Notes: a model not told the origin generated them from the letters alone. 15,546 nt of DNA from G025836975 sp049646585 (GCA_049646585.1 JBARWC010000006.1:1-15546); one strand, 5' to 3'; counted from the first letter of the stretch, positions 1 to 9,095 are shown. Numbers and translations are program-made.

Positions 1-1902
1 CCTTCGGGCACCATTGTGCTGGTTACGCCGCCGCAGTCCCGCGAGGCGGTCGTGCGGGCGCGCCAGGCGATGCAGAAGAAGCAATGGTCGGTGCTGGAAA
101 CGCTGGTGCCCGTTGCCAAGTCGGACCCGGTGCTGGGCTCGTATGCCGAGTACTGGTTGTTGCGCCAGAAGCTGCAGGACAGCACGCAGCCGGTGCCGGA
201 CCAGGAAATGCGTCGCTTCATGCAGGCGCATCCCAATGGCTATCTGGCCGACCGCCTTAAGGGTGACTGGCTGGTGGCGGCGACACGTGCCGGCAATTAT
301 TCGCTGGCGGCCAGCTTGGGGCCTCTGGTCAACAGCAATTCACAGGAAACCTGCTCGCTGCTGATGGCGCAGCACATGACGGGCCAGCGCATCAAGGCCG
401 CCCAGGCTATCGATGCCTTCCAGCCCAACCGGGCATGCTGGAGCATGCTGGACGAGTTCGAGAACAGCAAGATCGTGGGCTGGAAAGAGCTCGAACCCTT
501 GCTGCGGGCCACGCTGGAAACCAGCAAGACGGGTAATGCGCAAAGGTTGGCGGCCATTATGTTCGATGCCGGCGACATGGTGCAGTATGCGGCCCTGATG
601 AAAAACCCCAAGAAGTGGCTGGCCGGCCGCCAGCCGCCCAAGTCGCGCACCGATACTGAACTGGTCACCATCGCCCTGTCGCGCCTGGCCTATGGCTCGG
701 AGCGCCAGCAGAATGCCGCCTATATCGAGCGTGAGTGGTCCAAGGCCTTGCCGAAATCCAATCTGCAATGGGTCTGGAGCCAGTTCGGCCTGGTGGCCGC
801 CCTGAATGTGGAGCTGAACGCCGTCGACTGGTACCGCCGTTCGGGCAATGCGCGCCTGACCGACTACAACCATGCCTGGCAGGTGCGCTCCGAGCTGCGC
901 CAGCGCAACATCGATTGGAATTGGGTGGCCCAGGCCATACGGCGCATGTCGGCCCAGCAGGCGGCCGAACCTGTGTGGATGTACTGGTATGGGCGGGCTC
1001 TGCGTGCGCAAGGCAACCACGAGGCCGCCACGAAGTACTTCCAGGAGATTGCCGGCGACCTCAACTTCTACGGGCAGTTGGCCAACGAGGAATTGGGCCG
1101 CAAGCTTTCGATTCCGCCGGCGCCCGCGGCGGTCACGGCGGGCGAATTGAAGCTGGCCCGCGAAAATCCCGGCTTGCAGCGCGCCATCGCCCTGTTCGAT
1201 CTGGGCTGGCGCCCTGAAGCCGTGCCGGAATGGAACTACGCTTTGCGCGGCATGAGCGACCGCCAGTTGCTGGCCGCGGCCGAGCTGGCCCGGCAAGAGC
1301 ATATCTACGACCGGGTGGTCAATACCTCGCTGCAGACCCAGAAGGAAATCGATTTTTCGCAGCGCTTCATTGCGCCGTTTGAAGGGCGGGTCACCGAGAA
1401 GGCGCGCCAGATCAATCTGGATCCGGCCTGGGTTTACGGCCTGATCCGTCAGGAGTCGCGCTTCATCACCGACGCCCGCTCCAGGGTGGGCGCATCGGGC
1501 CTGATGCAGCTGATGCCGGCCACGGCGCGCTGGGTCGCTCGCAAGATAGGCATGAAAGACTTCACCCCTTCGTCGGTCAACGATTTCGACACCAATACGG
1601 TGCTGGGCACGAACTACCTGAGCATGGTGCTGAACGACCTGAACGGCTCGCAAGTGCTGGCCACGGCGGGCTATAACGCCGGCCCGGGTCGTTCGGTGCA
1701 ATGGCGCTCGAAGCTGGCGGGGCCCGTGGAGGGCGCCATTTTCGCGGAAACCATACCGTTCACCGAAACCCGGCTGTACGTGAAGAACGTCATGTCCAAT
1801 GCAACCTATTACGCCATGATGTTCTCGGGCCAGCCGCAGTCCCTGAAGCAGCGCCTGGGCACGATTTCGCCGGCTCCCAGCAAGAAGGTCGACCTGCCTT
1901 GA
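1..1902 (+). CDS. slt: Soluble lytic murein transglycosylase (Slt), 5'-partial
   Basis: Cleaves the MurNAc-GlcNAc bond of peptidoglycan in the periplasm, forming 1,6-anhydro-MurNAc ends. The frame is open from base 1, so the true start and the expected signal peptide lie before the window; the GTG at 16 is internal. 633 codons are present, close to the full length of Slt70-type enzymes, so little is missing. Codons ~1-450 are helical and match the doughnut-like U and L domains. The C-terminal catalytic domain shows YGLIRQESRF with the catalytic Glu at codon 485, then GASGLMQLMPATA, TAGYNAGPGR and IPFTETRLYVKNV, the ordered motifs of family 1 lytic transglycosylases. The stop (1900-1902) overlaps the TTG start proposed for cca. 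Seen: motifs and order. Inferred: periplasmic location. Confidence 0.95.
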   Translation, partial: PSGTIVLVTPPQSREAVVRARQAMQKKQWSVLETLVPVAKSDPVLGSYAEYWLLRQKLQDSTQPVPDQEMRRFMQAHPNGYLADRLKGDWLVAATRAGNYSLAASLGPLVNSNSQETCSLLMAQHMTGQRIKAAQAIDAFQPNRACWSMLDEFENSKIVGWKELEPLLRATLETSKTGNAQRLAAIMFDAGDMVQYAALMKNPKKWLAGRQPPKSRTDTELVTIALSRLAYGSERQQNAAYIEREWSKALPKSNLQWVWSQFGLVAALNVELNAVDWYRRSGNARLTDYNHAWQVRSELRQRNIDWNWVAQAIRRMSAQQAAEPVWMYWYGRALRAQGNHEAATKYFQEIAGDLNFYGQLANEELGRKLSIPPAPAAVTAGELKLARENPGLQRAIALFDLGWRPEAVPEWNYALRGMSDRQLLAAAELARQEHIYDRVVNTSLQTQKEIDFSQRFIAPFEGRVTEKARQINLDPAWVYGLIRQESRFITDARSRVGASGLMQLMPATARWVARKIGMKDFTPSSVNDFDTNTVLGTNYLSMVLNDLNGSQVLATAGYNAGPGRSVQWRSKLAGPVEGAIFAETIPFTETRLYVKNVMSNATYYAMMFSGQPQSLKQRLGTISPAPSKKVDLP

Positions 1903-3098
1903 CGGCGCGGGAAGCCACGGGAGCGGACCCCGCCACGGCGGGGCTGGATGTCTACATCGTGGGCGGCGCCGTGCGCGATGCGCTGCTGGGCCTGCCCGCC
2001 GGGGATCGCGACTGGGTGGTGGTCGGCGCCACGCCTCACGACATGGCCCGGCGCGGCTTTGTTCCGGTGGGAGGCGATTTTCCCGTCTTCCTGCATCCGC
2101 ACAGTAAAGAGGAATATGCGCTGGCGCGCACCGAGCGCAAGTCGGGCAAGGGTTATAAGGGCTTTACTTTTTACACCGGCACGGACGTCACGCTGGAAGA
2201 CGATTTGCGGCGCCGCGACCTGACCGTGAATGCCATTGCCCGGGCGCCCGACGGCCGCCTGGTGGACCCCTTGGACGGGCAATCCGACATCAAGTCGCGG
2301 GTGCTGCGGCATGTGGGGCAGGCGTTTGTCGAAGACCCTGTGCGCTTGCTCAGGCTGGCGCGGTTTGCCGCCAGGTTTCATGATTTCTCGATTGCGCCGG
2401 AGACCCTGGCCTTGGCCCGCCGCCTGGTGGACGATGGCGAGGTCGACGCCTTGGTGCCGGAGCGCGTATGGCGCGAGGTTGCCAAGGGCTTGATGAGCGA
2501 GCACCCCGGGCGCATGTTCCAGGTGCTCGAAGAGGCGGGCGCGCTGTCCCGCGTCCTGCCGGGGCTGGTCTTTGCCGGTGACAAGACCTCGGCCGAGCTG
2601 GCTTGCGCCGCCCGTCATGGACTGGGGCTGCCGGCCCGCTATGCCTTGGCCAGCCGCTGGTCCAGCGACCCCGCGGGCGTGGGCCGCCATGTGCGGGCGC
2701 CGGGCGATTGCCAGGACTACGCCAGGTTGCTGCCCATCGTATTGGCGGCGGCCGGCCAGGATGAAGGCATGTCCACCGTCGGCGCGCCAGACCCGGCCGC
2801 CCCGGTGGGCGGTCATGCAGCCGAAGGCGGCTCAGGAGGTGGGGCGGAAAGCCGGCCGGCCAGGTGGCTGGATTTGATGGAACGCTGCGATGCCTTGCGC
2901 AAGCCCGATCGCTTCCTGGATCTGCTGGCCGCCGCATCCTGTGCCGCCAAGGTGGATCAGCACGCTTGGCGTGATCGCCTGGACGCCATTCGCGCCGTCG
3001 ATGCGGGGGCGGTCGCCAAAGCCTTGCAAGGCCAGCCCTCGCGCATCAAGCAAGCCGTGCACGACGCGCGCCTGGCCGCCTTGCGGCTTGTTTCCTGA
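1899..3098 (+). CDS. cca: CCA-adding tRNA nucleotidyltransferase
   Basis: Adds or repairs the 3' CCA of tRNA using CTP and ATP. The frame is open well upstream into slt, but the family N-terminus (VYIVGGAVRDALLG) begins near residue 18 if the start is the TTG at 1899. That TTG overlaps the slt stop and has an AAGG ten bases upstream; a CTG at 1944 is the only closer alternative. From the TTG the protein is 399 aa. Visible motifs: GGAVRD (22-27), the metal-binding DRD (36-38), the RRRDLTVNA segment (104-112), EDPVRLLRLARFAAR, and RVWREVAKGL. This is the class II nucleotidyltransferase order. Unlike the E. coli enzyme there is no HxxHD phosphohydrolase motif in the C-terminal half. A Gly/Ala/Pro-rich insert lies at about residues 282-321. 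The start codon is less certain than the identity. Confidence 0.92.
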   Translation: MTAREATGADPATAGLDVYIVGGAVRDALLGLPAGDRDWVVVGATPHDMARRGFVPVGGDFPVFLHPHSKEEYALARTERKSGKGYKGFTFYTGTDVTLEDDLRRRDLTVNAIARAPDGRLVDPLDGQSDIKSRVLRHVGQAFVEDPVRLLRLARFAARFHDFSIAPETLALARRLVDDGEVDALVPERVWREVAKGLMSEHPGRMFQVLEEAGALSRVLPGLVFAGDKTSAELACAARHGLGLPARYALASRWSSDPAGVGRHVRAPGDCQDYARLLPIVLAAAGQDEGMSTVGAPDPAAPVGGHAAEGGSGGGAESRPARWLDLMERCDALRKPDRFLDLLAAASCAAKVDQHAWRDRLDAIRAVDAGAVAKALQGQPSRIKQAVHDARLAALRLVS

Positions 3099-3191
3099 TC
3101 TTCTCCTTTCGGGGGCGGTTGCCTGGCCGGCCGGGCGATGCAAGCTGCCTATCTCTATCTTGTAGGTTGGTAGGCGTGTGGATGGTTGGGT

Positions 3192-4421
3192 TTAGAGACG
3201 ATCGCGGCGGTCGCCACGGCTGAATCCGACCAGGGGCGTGTCCAAGTCCCGCCCGATGGCCAGCACCTTGAACAGTTCGCCCATTTCCGCTTCGGATACC
3301 AGCTTCTGGACGGCCGCCATGTCGTTGGCGCGAGAGGCGGCGTCGGGCCCGCCCGCCTGCGGCCCGGACAGGACTTCCGCCAGCCCTGCATTCATCAGGA
3401 AGCGCGCCTGCGAGGTATAGCCCAGCACGTCCAGGCCGCCCTCCAGAGCGGCGTCGGCCATGGCGGTGAAATCGACGTGCGCCGTGATGTCCTGCAGCCC
3501 CGCGTAGACCAGAGGCTGGCTGTGCGCGTGGTGGCGGAAGTGGCACATCAGCGTGCCTTCATTGCGTTGTGGGTGATAGTACTCGCGCTGCGGAAATCCA
3601 TAATCGATCAGCAGGGCCGCGCCGCGCCGCAGCCAGGCGCCCATCTGTACCACCCAGGCTTCGGCGCGCAGATTGATTTCCGATTGGTAGCCGGGCAGGG
3701 GCGGCATGCGTTGGACCATGGCTGCCTGCAAAGGCGGTTGGGCCGGCCGCTCGGCCAGGTGGAAGGGGGACGTGCCTGACGCCGCCTGGCCGGCTTCTTG
3801 CGGCACCGGCTCGTCCGCCGTGGCCAGGCTGACGCCTATTTCCATGAGCTCGCCGTTTTCATTCCAGCGAAACAGCGTGGCGGGCATGGCGTCCAGCACC
3901 TCATTGGCCAGCACGCAGCCGCTGAAAGATTCCGGCAGGGCGGACAGCCATTGCACCTTGGCGCCCAGGGGGGCGAGCCTGTCCTGCTGGCGCGCTCGCA
4001 GGTCGGCGGACACTTCCAGTATCTGGTAGTCGGGTTCGATGCCCAGGTCGCGCAGCGCGGGGATCAGCACGGCGGCCAGTGCGCCCGAGCCGGCGCCGAA
4101 TTCCAGCACCGAGACGGATGCGGCGGCATGCAGGATCTGGGCGACCTGGCGGGCCAGCGTCCGGCCGAATACGGGGGTCAGCTCGGGTGCCGTGGCGAAG
4201 TCGCCTGTGGGCAGGGTGCCGCCGAATTTGGTGTTGCCGGCGGCGTAATAGCCCAGGCCGGGCGCATACAGCGCCAGGTCCATCCATTGCTCGAAAGGCA
4301 AGAAGCCTTGCGGCGCGGCCTGGATCCGTTCGGCCAGGTGACTTTCCACCGCCAGGCGGTGCTGTTCAGAGGCGTCGTCCAGCGCGGGCAGCCCGGTCGG
4401 GACTGGTGCAGCGTGTTTCAT
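3192..4421 (-). CDS. MidA/NDUFAF7-like class I SAM-dependent methyltransferase
   Basis: A 409-aa protein of the SAM-dependent methyltransferase family (DUF185) that includes mitochondrial NDUFAF7/MidA, an arginine methyltransferase of complex I assembly. The bacterial substrate is not established. The N-terminal region has FEQWMDLALYAPGLGYYA and TGDFATAPELTPVFGRTLA, typical of the family. The SAM-binding motif I is VLEFGAGSG (residues 105-113), followed later by ANEVLDAMP and LLIDYGFPQREYYHPQRNEGTL. The ATG at 4421 overlaps the stop of the upstream small membrane protein as ATGA; a longer frame exists upstream but lies inside that gene. No strong Shine-Dalgarno is seen, which fits translational coupling. 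The gene is convergent with cca across a 93-bp gap in which I find no clear terminator. Confidence 0.88.
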   Translation of the reverse strand: MKHAAPVPTGLPALDDASEQHRLAVESHLAERIQAAPQGFLPFEQWMDLALYAPGLGYYAAGNTKFGGTLPTGDFATAPELTPVFGRTLARQVAQILHAAASVSVLEFGAGSGALAAVLIPALRDLGIEPDYQILEVSADLRARQQDRLAPLGAKVQWLSALPESFSGCVLANEVLDAMPATLFRWNENGELMEIGVSLATADEPVPQEAGQAASGTSPFHLAERPAQPPLQAAMVQRMPPLPGYQSEINLRAEAWVVQMGAWLRRGAALLIDYGFPQREYYHPQRNEGTLMCHFRHHAHSQPLVYAGLQDITAHVDFTAMADAALEGGLDVLGYTSQARFLMNAGLAEVLSGPQAGGPDAASRANDMAAVQKLVSEAEMGELFKVLAIGRDLDTPLVGFSRGDRRDRL

Positions 4422-4585
4422 TGGCGTTTCTTTTTGCCCAGGGTGTATAGTGCATGACACATGGCGGCCAGGAAGGCCGCCAGCAGCGCCGCCATGCCGG
4501 CAACCAGATAGTTGTCGAAGACCACCCACAGCGGAATGGACAGCAGGAAAGCCAGCAGCAGGGGCTTGCGGACGAGTTGTTTCAT
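4418..4585 (-). CDS. Small two-helix membrane protein, function unknown
   Basis: A 55-aa ORF starting MKQLVRKPLLLAFLLS and ending YTLGKKKRQ. It has two hydrophobic stretches (about residues 8-22 and 26-48) separated by a short polar turn (FDN), with positive charges at both ends, which predicts a hairpin membrane protein with both termini in the cytoplasm. The frame is open further upstream, but that extension runs through the divergent cupin gene and is polar, so I prefer the ATG at 4585. Its TGA overlaps the methyltransferase ATG (ATGA), implying one mRNA and coupled translation. No Shine-Dalgarno precedes the ATG; a TACAAT six bases upstream suggests a leaderless transcript. I do not recognise a characterised family. 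Confidence 0.75.
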   Translation of the reverse strand: MKQLVRKPLLLAFLLSIPLWVVFDNYLVAGMAALLAAFLAAMCHALYTLGKKKRQ

Positions 4586-4590
4586 GCCGC

Positions 4591-4597
4591 TATTGTA
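4591..4597. promoter_or_regulatory. Candidate shared, bidirectional -10 element
   Basis: The 31-bp gap between the divergent small membrane protein (minus) and cupin (plus) contains TACAAT on the minus strand (4597-4592) and TATTGT on the plus strand (4591-4596), overlapping almost completely. Each matches 5 or 4 of the 6 TATAAT positions. Neither has a convincing -35 at 16-18 bp: TTGCAT on the minus side and TTGCGG on the plus side both sit at 19 bp. Starts about 7 nt downstream would place the minus TSS at or next to the ATG (leaderless) and the plus TSS about 13 nt before the cupin ATG. Inference from hexamer matching only. Confidence 0.4.
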
Positions 4598-4616
4598 GCG
4601 AGGCCCCGATACCCGA

Positions 4617-4946
4617 ATGCAACTACAAGACATCCCGTTTGGAACCACCGATTGGTCCACGGTGGAAAAAACCGAGCACAAGGGCGACACAGGCACCGCT
4701 TATTGGCGGACTCGGACATTTGGCGGCATCCGGGTACGGATGGTGGAATATTCTGCCGGCTATCTTGCCGACCATTGGTGTTCCAAAGGCCATATATTGC
4801 TGTGCCTTGAAGGCCAGTTGCATACCGAGTTGGCCGACGGCCGAACCTTTGTGCTGACACCGGGCATGAGCTATCAGGTGGCGGATCACGCAGAGGCGCA
4901 TCGATCCAGCACTGCGCACGGAGCCAAACTGTTCATCGTCGATTAG
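4617..4946 (+). CDS. DHCW-motif cupin fold protein
   Basis: A 109-aa single-domain protein of the small cupin family that NCBI names for its DHCW motif. Here the signature reads YLADHWCSKGHILLCLEG, at about residues 49-66. Before it lie TDWSTVEKTEHKGDTGTAYW and FGGIRVRMVEYSAGY, both typical of the family; after it come LADGRTFVLTPGMSYQVAD and a terminal HGAKLFIVD. The His/Cys cluster could bind a metal ion, but no reaction is known to me. Size and N-terminus (MQLQDIPFGTTDW) fit the family, supporting the ATG at 4617 although no Shine-Dalgarno is visible. It is a single-gene unit: divergent from the small membrane protein and convergent with the helicase, with the palindrome at 4985-5034 behind it. 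Confidence 0.85.
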   Translation: MQLQDIPFGTTDWSTVEKTEHKGDTGTAYWRTRTFGGIRVRMVEYSAGYLADHWCSKGHILLCLEGQLHTELADGRTFVLTPGMSYQVADHAEAHRSSTAHGAKLFIVD

Positions 4947-4984
4947 GCCGTCACGGGCAACAACAAACAAGCCTCGCCGGAATG

Positions 4985-5034
4985 TGAACAGCCCCCAAAG
5001 CTTGGACATTAGTCCAAGCTTTGGGGGCTGTTCA
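4985..5034. terminator. 50-bp palindrome, likely bidirectional terminator
   Basis: A perfect 23-bp inverted repeat (4985-5007 against 5012-5034) with a 4-nt ATTA loop sits in the gap between the convergent cupin (stop at 4946) and helicase (stop at 5082) genes. The centre of each arm reads CCCCCAAAGCTTGG and its complement. The stem is very stable and would form in RNA from either strand. There is no clean T-run after it in either direction, so it may act as a weak intrinsic terminator, as an RNA 3'-end stabiliser, or by roadblocking converging polymerases. The symmetry is read directly; the role is inferred from position. Confidence 0.7.
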
Positions 5035-5081
5035 ACGTGTTGCTTGCCGTTTCGTCAGCCTAGGCTGACTTTACTTGCAGC

Positions 5082-6827
<1,746 letters not shown>

Positions 6828-7076
6828 GAGTATCCTTTGCCGTATCGACGGCATGCACATGGCGCTAGGCAGGGGAAGGTAAGCCCGTTGCGCTGGTTGA
6901 TTGGAGCATCGTGCCGACCGAATCAACCTAAAGTGCAGCGTGTGTCTTGAAAGACGCGGCGAAAGGCTCGGGGGTCAGGGAGCGATGGCGTTCGACATGG
7001 GTGCTGAAAATGCTCAGTCAACTGCTATGCGACAGCGTAAGCTGCCTGAAAATGTCGACGCATTGGAAAATGCAGT
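6828..7076 (-). promoter_or_regulatory. Long structured 5' leader of the helicase gene
   Basis: About 250 nt separate the predicted helicase start of transcription from its ATG, and no gene-like frame is evident in it. On the minus strand several short hairpins can be drawn: GCATT/AATGC near 7060-7073, CAGC/GCTG near 7031-7044, GTCTT/AAGAC near 6945-6956, an 8-bp GGTTGATT/AATCAACC stem (6928-6895) with an 18-nt loop, and TGCCGT/ACGGCA (6853-6838) directly against the AAAGGA ribosome binding site. A CATTTTC heptamer recurs three times (7072-7066, 7054-7048, 7012-7006). This resembles leaders that control mRNA stability or cold-dependent translation of helicase genes; the function is inferred. 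Confidence 0.45.
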
Positions 7077-7082
7077 GCCAGG

Positions 7083-7112
7083 ATTATATACGCGGGGACG
7101 CGTTTGGGTAAA
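7083..7112 (-). promoter_or_regulatory. Candidate sigma-70 promoter of the helicase gene
   Basis: On the minus strand a consensus TATAAT (7088-7083) lies 18 bp after TTTACC (7112-7107), a 4/6 match to TTGACA, predicting transcription from about 7076. Two dyads overlap it: GGGTAAACCC (7106-7115) across the -35, and ACGCG-GGGA-CGCGT (7090-7103) filling the spacer, either of which could be an operator. The upstream HIT gene stops at 7123, so this promoter would give the helicase its own transcript separate from the trp-ppk2-HIT train. Confidence 0.6.
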
Positions 7113-7122
7113 CCCTAGGTTG

Positions 7123-7584
7123 TTAATCCGCCACAGTCTGGCTCAGCGCGTTGATCAGCGCCGCGTGGTATCGGGGCAGGCTGGCTTCGATTCGCGCTTT
7201 TTGCGCCTGCCAGGCGGCCTGCTGCTGGGCGGAGCGCGGGGGCGCGGGCGCCCAGACCGCTTCGGGAAAATGGCTGTCGCCCGTCCAGCGCGGGATCACA
7301 TGCCAATGCAGGTGCGGCACCATATTGCCGAACTGGGCCAGATTGATTTTATCCGCCTGCAAGACCTCGCGCTGCGCCTGTTCCACCCGCCACACGGCAT
7401 CCATGAAGGCCTGTCTATCGGCAGCCGGCAATTGGGTCATTTCGGCAATGTGCTTTTGCCAGATGACGCGCGTGTAGCCGGGGTGCAGCGGGTCGTCGAC
7501 CGCAATGACGCGCAGCCTGGCATCGGACCACAGCACCCGGCCCCCGTCGGTCAGACATAAAGGGCAGCCCTGGGCTCGGCTCAT
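7123..7584 (-). CDS. HIT family hydrolase
   Basis: A 153-aa histidine-triad protein, a family of nucleotide-phosphate hydrolases and transferases such as Ap4A hydrolases and AMP-lysine hydrolases. The HIT signature is PHLHWHVIPR, with the three histidines at 91, 93 and 95; the middle one of the usual active triad would be the nucleophile. An N-terminal CPLC (residues 7-10) is common in bacterial HIT proteins and may bind zinc. The ATG at 7584 overlaps the ppk2 stop as ATGA, so translation is probably coupled; the frame is open upstream but only as a shadow of ppk2. Pairing with a polyphosphate kinase suggests a role in adenine nucleotide turnover, but the substrate cannot be read from the sequence. 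Confidence 0.9.
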   Translation of the reverse strand: MSRAQGCPLCLTDGGRVLWSDARLRVIAVDDPLHPGYTRVIWQKHIAEMTQLPAADRQAFMDAVWRVEQAQREVLQADKINLAQFGNMVPHLHWHVIPRWTGDSHFPEAVWAPAPPRSAQQQAAWQAQKARIEASLPRYHAALINALSQTVAD

Positions 7585-9071
7585 GATTTCTTCCTGTCTT
7601 TGCGCGCGCGCTCCAGCGCCTTGACGACGCATTCCAGCACGGCGATGCGCGCGTGGCGCTTGTCGTCGGACGGTACCAGGTGCCAGGGGCAGCTCTCGGT
7701 GCCGGTTTGCTCGAACATCTCGTTGGCCGCCAGGACATAGGCATCCCACTTCTTGCGATTGCGCCAGTCTTCCGGGGTGATCTTGAAGGACTTGAAGGGC
7801 GATTCTTCGCGCTCGTGAAAGCGTTTTAGCTGTTCGTCCTTGCTGACCGCCAGCCAGAACTTCAGGACCACGGCGCCGCTGTCCTGCAATTGCGATTCGA
7901 ATTGCCTGATTTCCTGGTAGGCGCGCCGCCATTCGGTTTCGGACGCGTAGCCTTCCACGCGCTCGACCAGGACGCGGCCATACCAGGATCGGTCGAAGAT
8001 GGCGAAGCGCCCCGGCGCGGGCAGGTCGCGCCAGAAGCGCCACAGATAGGGATGGGCCAGTTCCTCGCTGGTGGGAGCGGAAATCGGAATGGCGCGGAAC
8101 TGACGGGCATCCAGGGCGTGAGTGACGCGTCGTATGGTTCCGCCTTTGCCGGCGGCATCCTGGCCTTCGAACACCAGCACCACGGGGATGCCCCGCAGCT
8201 TGCCGTGCCGGGCCAGGCGGGCCAGACGGCTTTGCCAGTGGGCCAATTGTTCGTCGTATTCGCTTTCGGCCAGCCTTGCCGAGTAGTCCAGGGCTTGCAG
8301 CGTGGGCGGCTGGGATGCCGCCGCCACGGGGCTGGAAGGAAGCCTGGGCGGCTTGCGGCTTCTTTCGTGCAAGGCGGCCAGCACAGCCTGGCCGGTGCTT
8401 ATGCTGCGGGTGTCGGGATCGGCGGCCGGAATGACGCGCCATGGGGCGTGGCCGGCATCGGTCAGGGATAGCGTCAGCGATGCGGCATCGCGCAGCCGCC
8501 CGAATTTTTTCCCCGCCTCGACATCCTCGGGCCTGACTTGCCAGGCCGTATGCGGGTCGGACAGCAACTGGGCGGTGCGTTTCTTTTGGGCTTTCCTGGA
8601 CAGGTGATACCAAAGCTTGACGACCTGCACCCCGTTGTCGGCAAGCGTGCTTTCGAATTCCCGTATTTCGCGCCCCAACGACTGGATTTTTTCCTGGTCG
8701 GGATGCTTGCGGGCGGCCTCGGCCAATAGCGGCTGGTACCACGAACCGAACACGATGCCGATCTTGCCCTTGGCCGGCAGATTGCGCCAATAGCGCCATA
8801 GAAAGGGATGGGACCGTTCTTCCGGCGTGGGTTCGCCGAACGCCAGGGTGCGGATGTGGCGCGCATCCATCCATTCGTTCAGCAGGTTGATGGAAGCGCC
8901 CTTGCCCACGCCGTCTATGCCGGCGATGACGATGAGCAAAGACCGCTGCGCTTTCGCCAGTCGGGCGTACTGCGCTTTAAGCAGGGCGGTGCGCAGCCCG
9001 GCTTCGGCGGCCTTGGCCTCTTCGTGGCTCAGGGCCGGGTCTGACTCGGCGACGGAAAACAAGGCGTCCAT
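7581..9071 (-). CDS. ppk2: Two-domain polyphosphate kinase 2 (likely polyphosphate:AMP phosphotransferase)
   Basis: A 496-aa protein with two tandem PPK2 domains, the layout of class II PPK2 enzymes that phosphorylate AMP to ADP with polyphosphate. Domain 1 (~1-240) has a Walker A of GIDGVGKGAS (51-60). Domain 2 (~265-490) has EGQDAAGKGGTIRRV (Walker A near 302-312) and the lid FDRSWYGRVLVERVEG (~358-373). In domain 1 the matching segment reads FGSWYQPLLAEAA, so the Asp-Arg before Ser-Trp-Tyr is lost; domain 2 is probably the active one. The linker (~235-265) is Pro/Ala/Ser-rich. The ATG at 9071 lacks a clear Shine-Dalgarno and lies 24 bp after trpC; the 3' end overlaps the HIT gene. Nucleotide specificity is inferred from the two-domain architecture. 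Confidence 0.93.
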   Translation of the reverse strand: MDALFSVAESDPALSHEEAKAAEAGLRTALLKAQYARLAKAQRSLLIVIAGIDGVGKGASINLLNEWMDARHIRTLAFGEPTPEERSHPFLWRYWRNLPAKGKIGIVFGSWYQPLLAEAARKHPDQEKIQSLGREIREFESTLADNGVQVVKLWYHLSRKAQKKRTAQLLSDPHTAWQVRPEDVEAGKKFGRLRDAASLTLSLTDAGHAPWRVIPAADPDTRSISTGQAVLAALHERSRKPPRLPSSPVAAASQPPTLQALDYSARLAESEYDEQLAHWQSRLARLARHGKLRGIPVVLVFEGQDAAGKGGTIRRVTHALDARQFRAIPISAPTSEELAHPYLWRFWRDLPAPGRFAIFDRSWYGRVLVERVEGYASETEWRRAYQEIRQFESQLQDSGAVVLKFWLAVSKDEQLKRFHEREESPFKSFKITPEDWRNRKKWDAYVLAANEMFEQTGTESCPWHLVPSDDKRHARIAVLECVVKALERARKDRKKS

Positions 9072-9095
9072 GCTGGGTGGCCGGTGCTGAGGCGA

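Noticed and set aside
340..1701. Long minus-strand ORF (453 codons) opposite slt
   Set aside because: It is antisense to a clear transglycosylase, rich in His, Arg, Gly and Gln as expected from reading GC-rich codons backwards, and has no family motif.
1701..1898. Long N-terminal extension of cca inside slt
   Set aside because: It would overlap slt by some 200 bp and add residues unlike any Cca; the family N-terminus begins close after the TTG at 1899.
3099..3191. GC-rich GGCCGGCC palindromic patch as a terminator between cca and the methyltransferase gene
   Set aside because: The dyad has no loop, is imperfect and has no T-run; nothing convincing is left in this gap.
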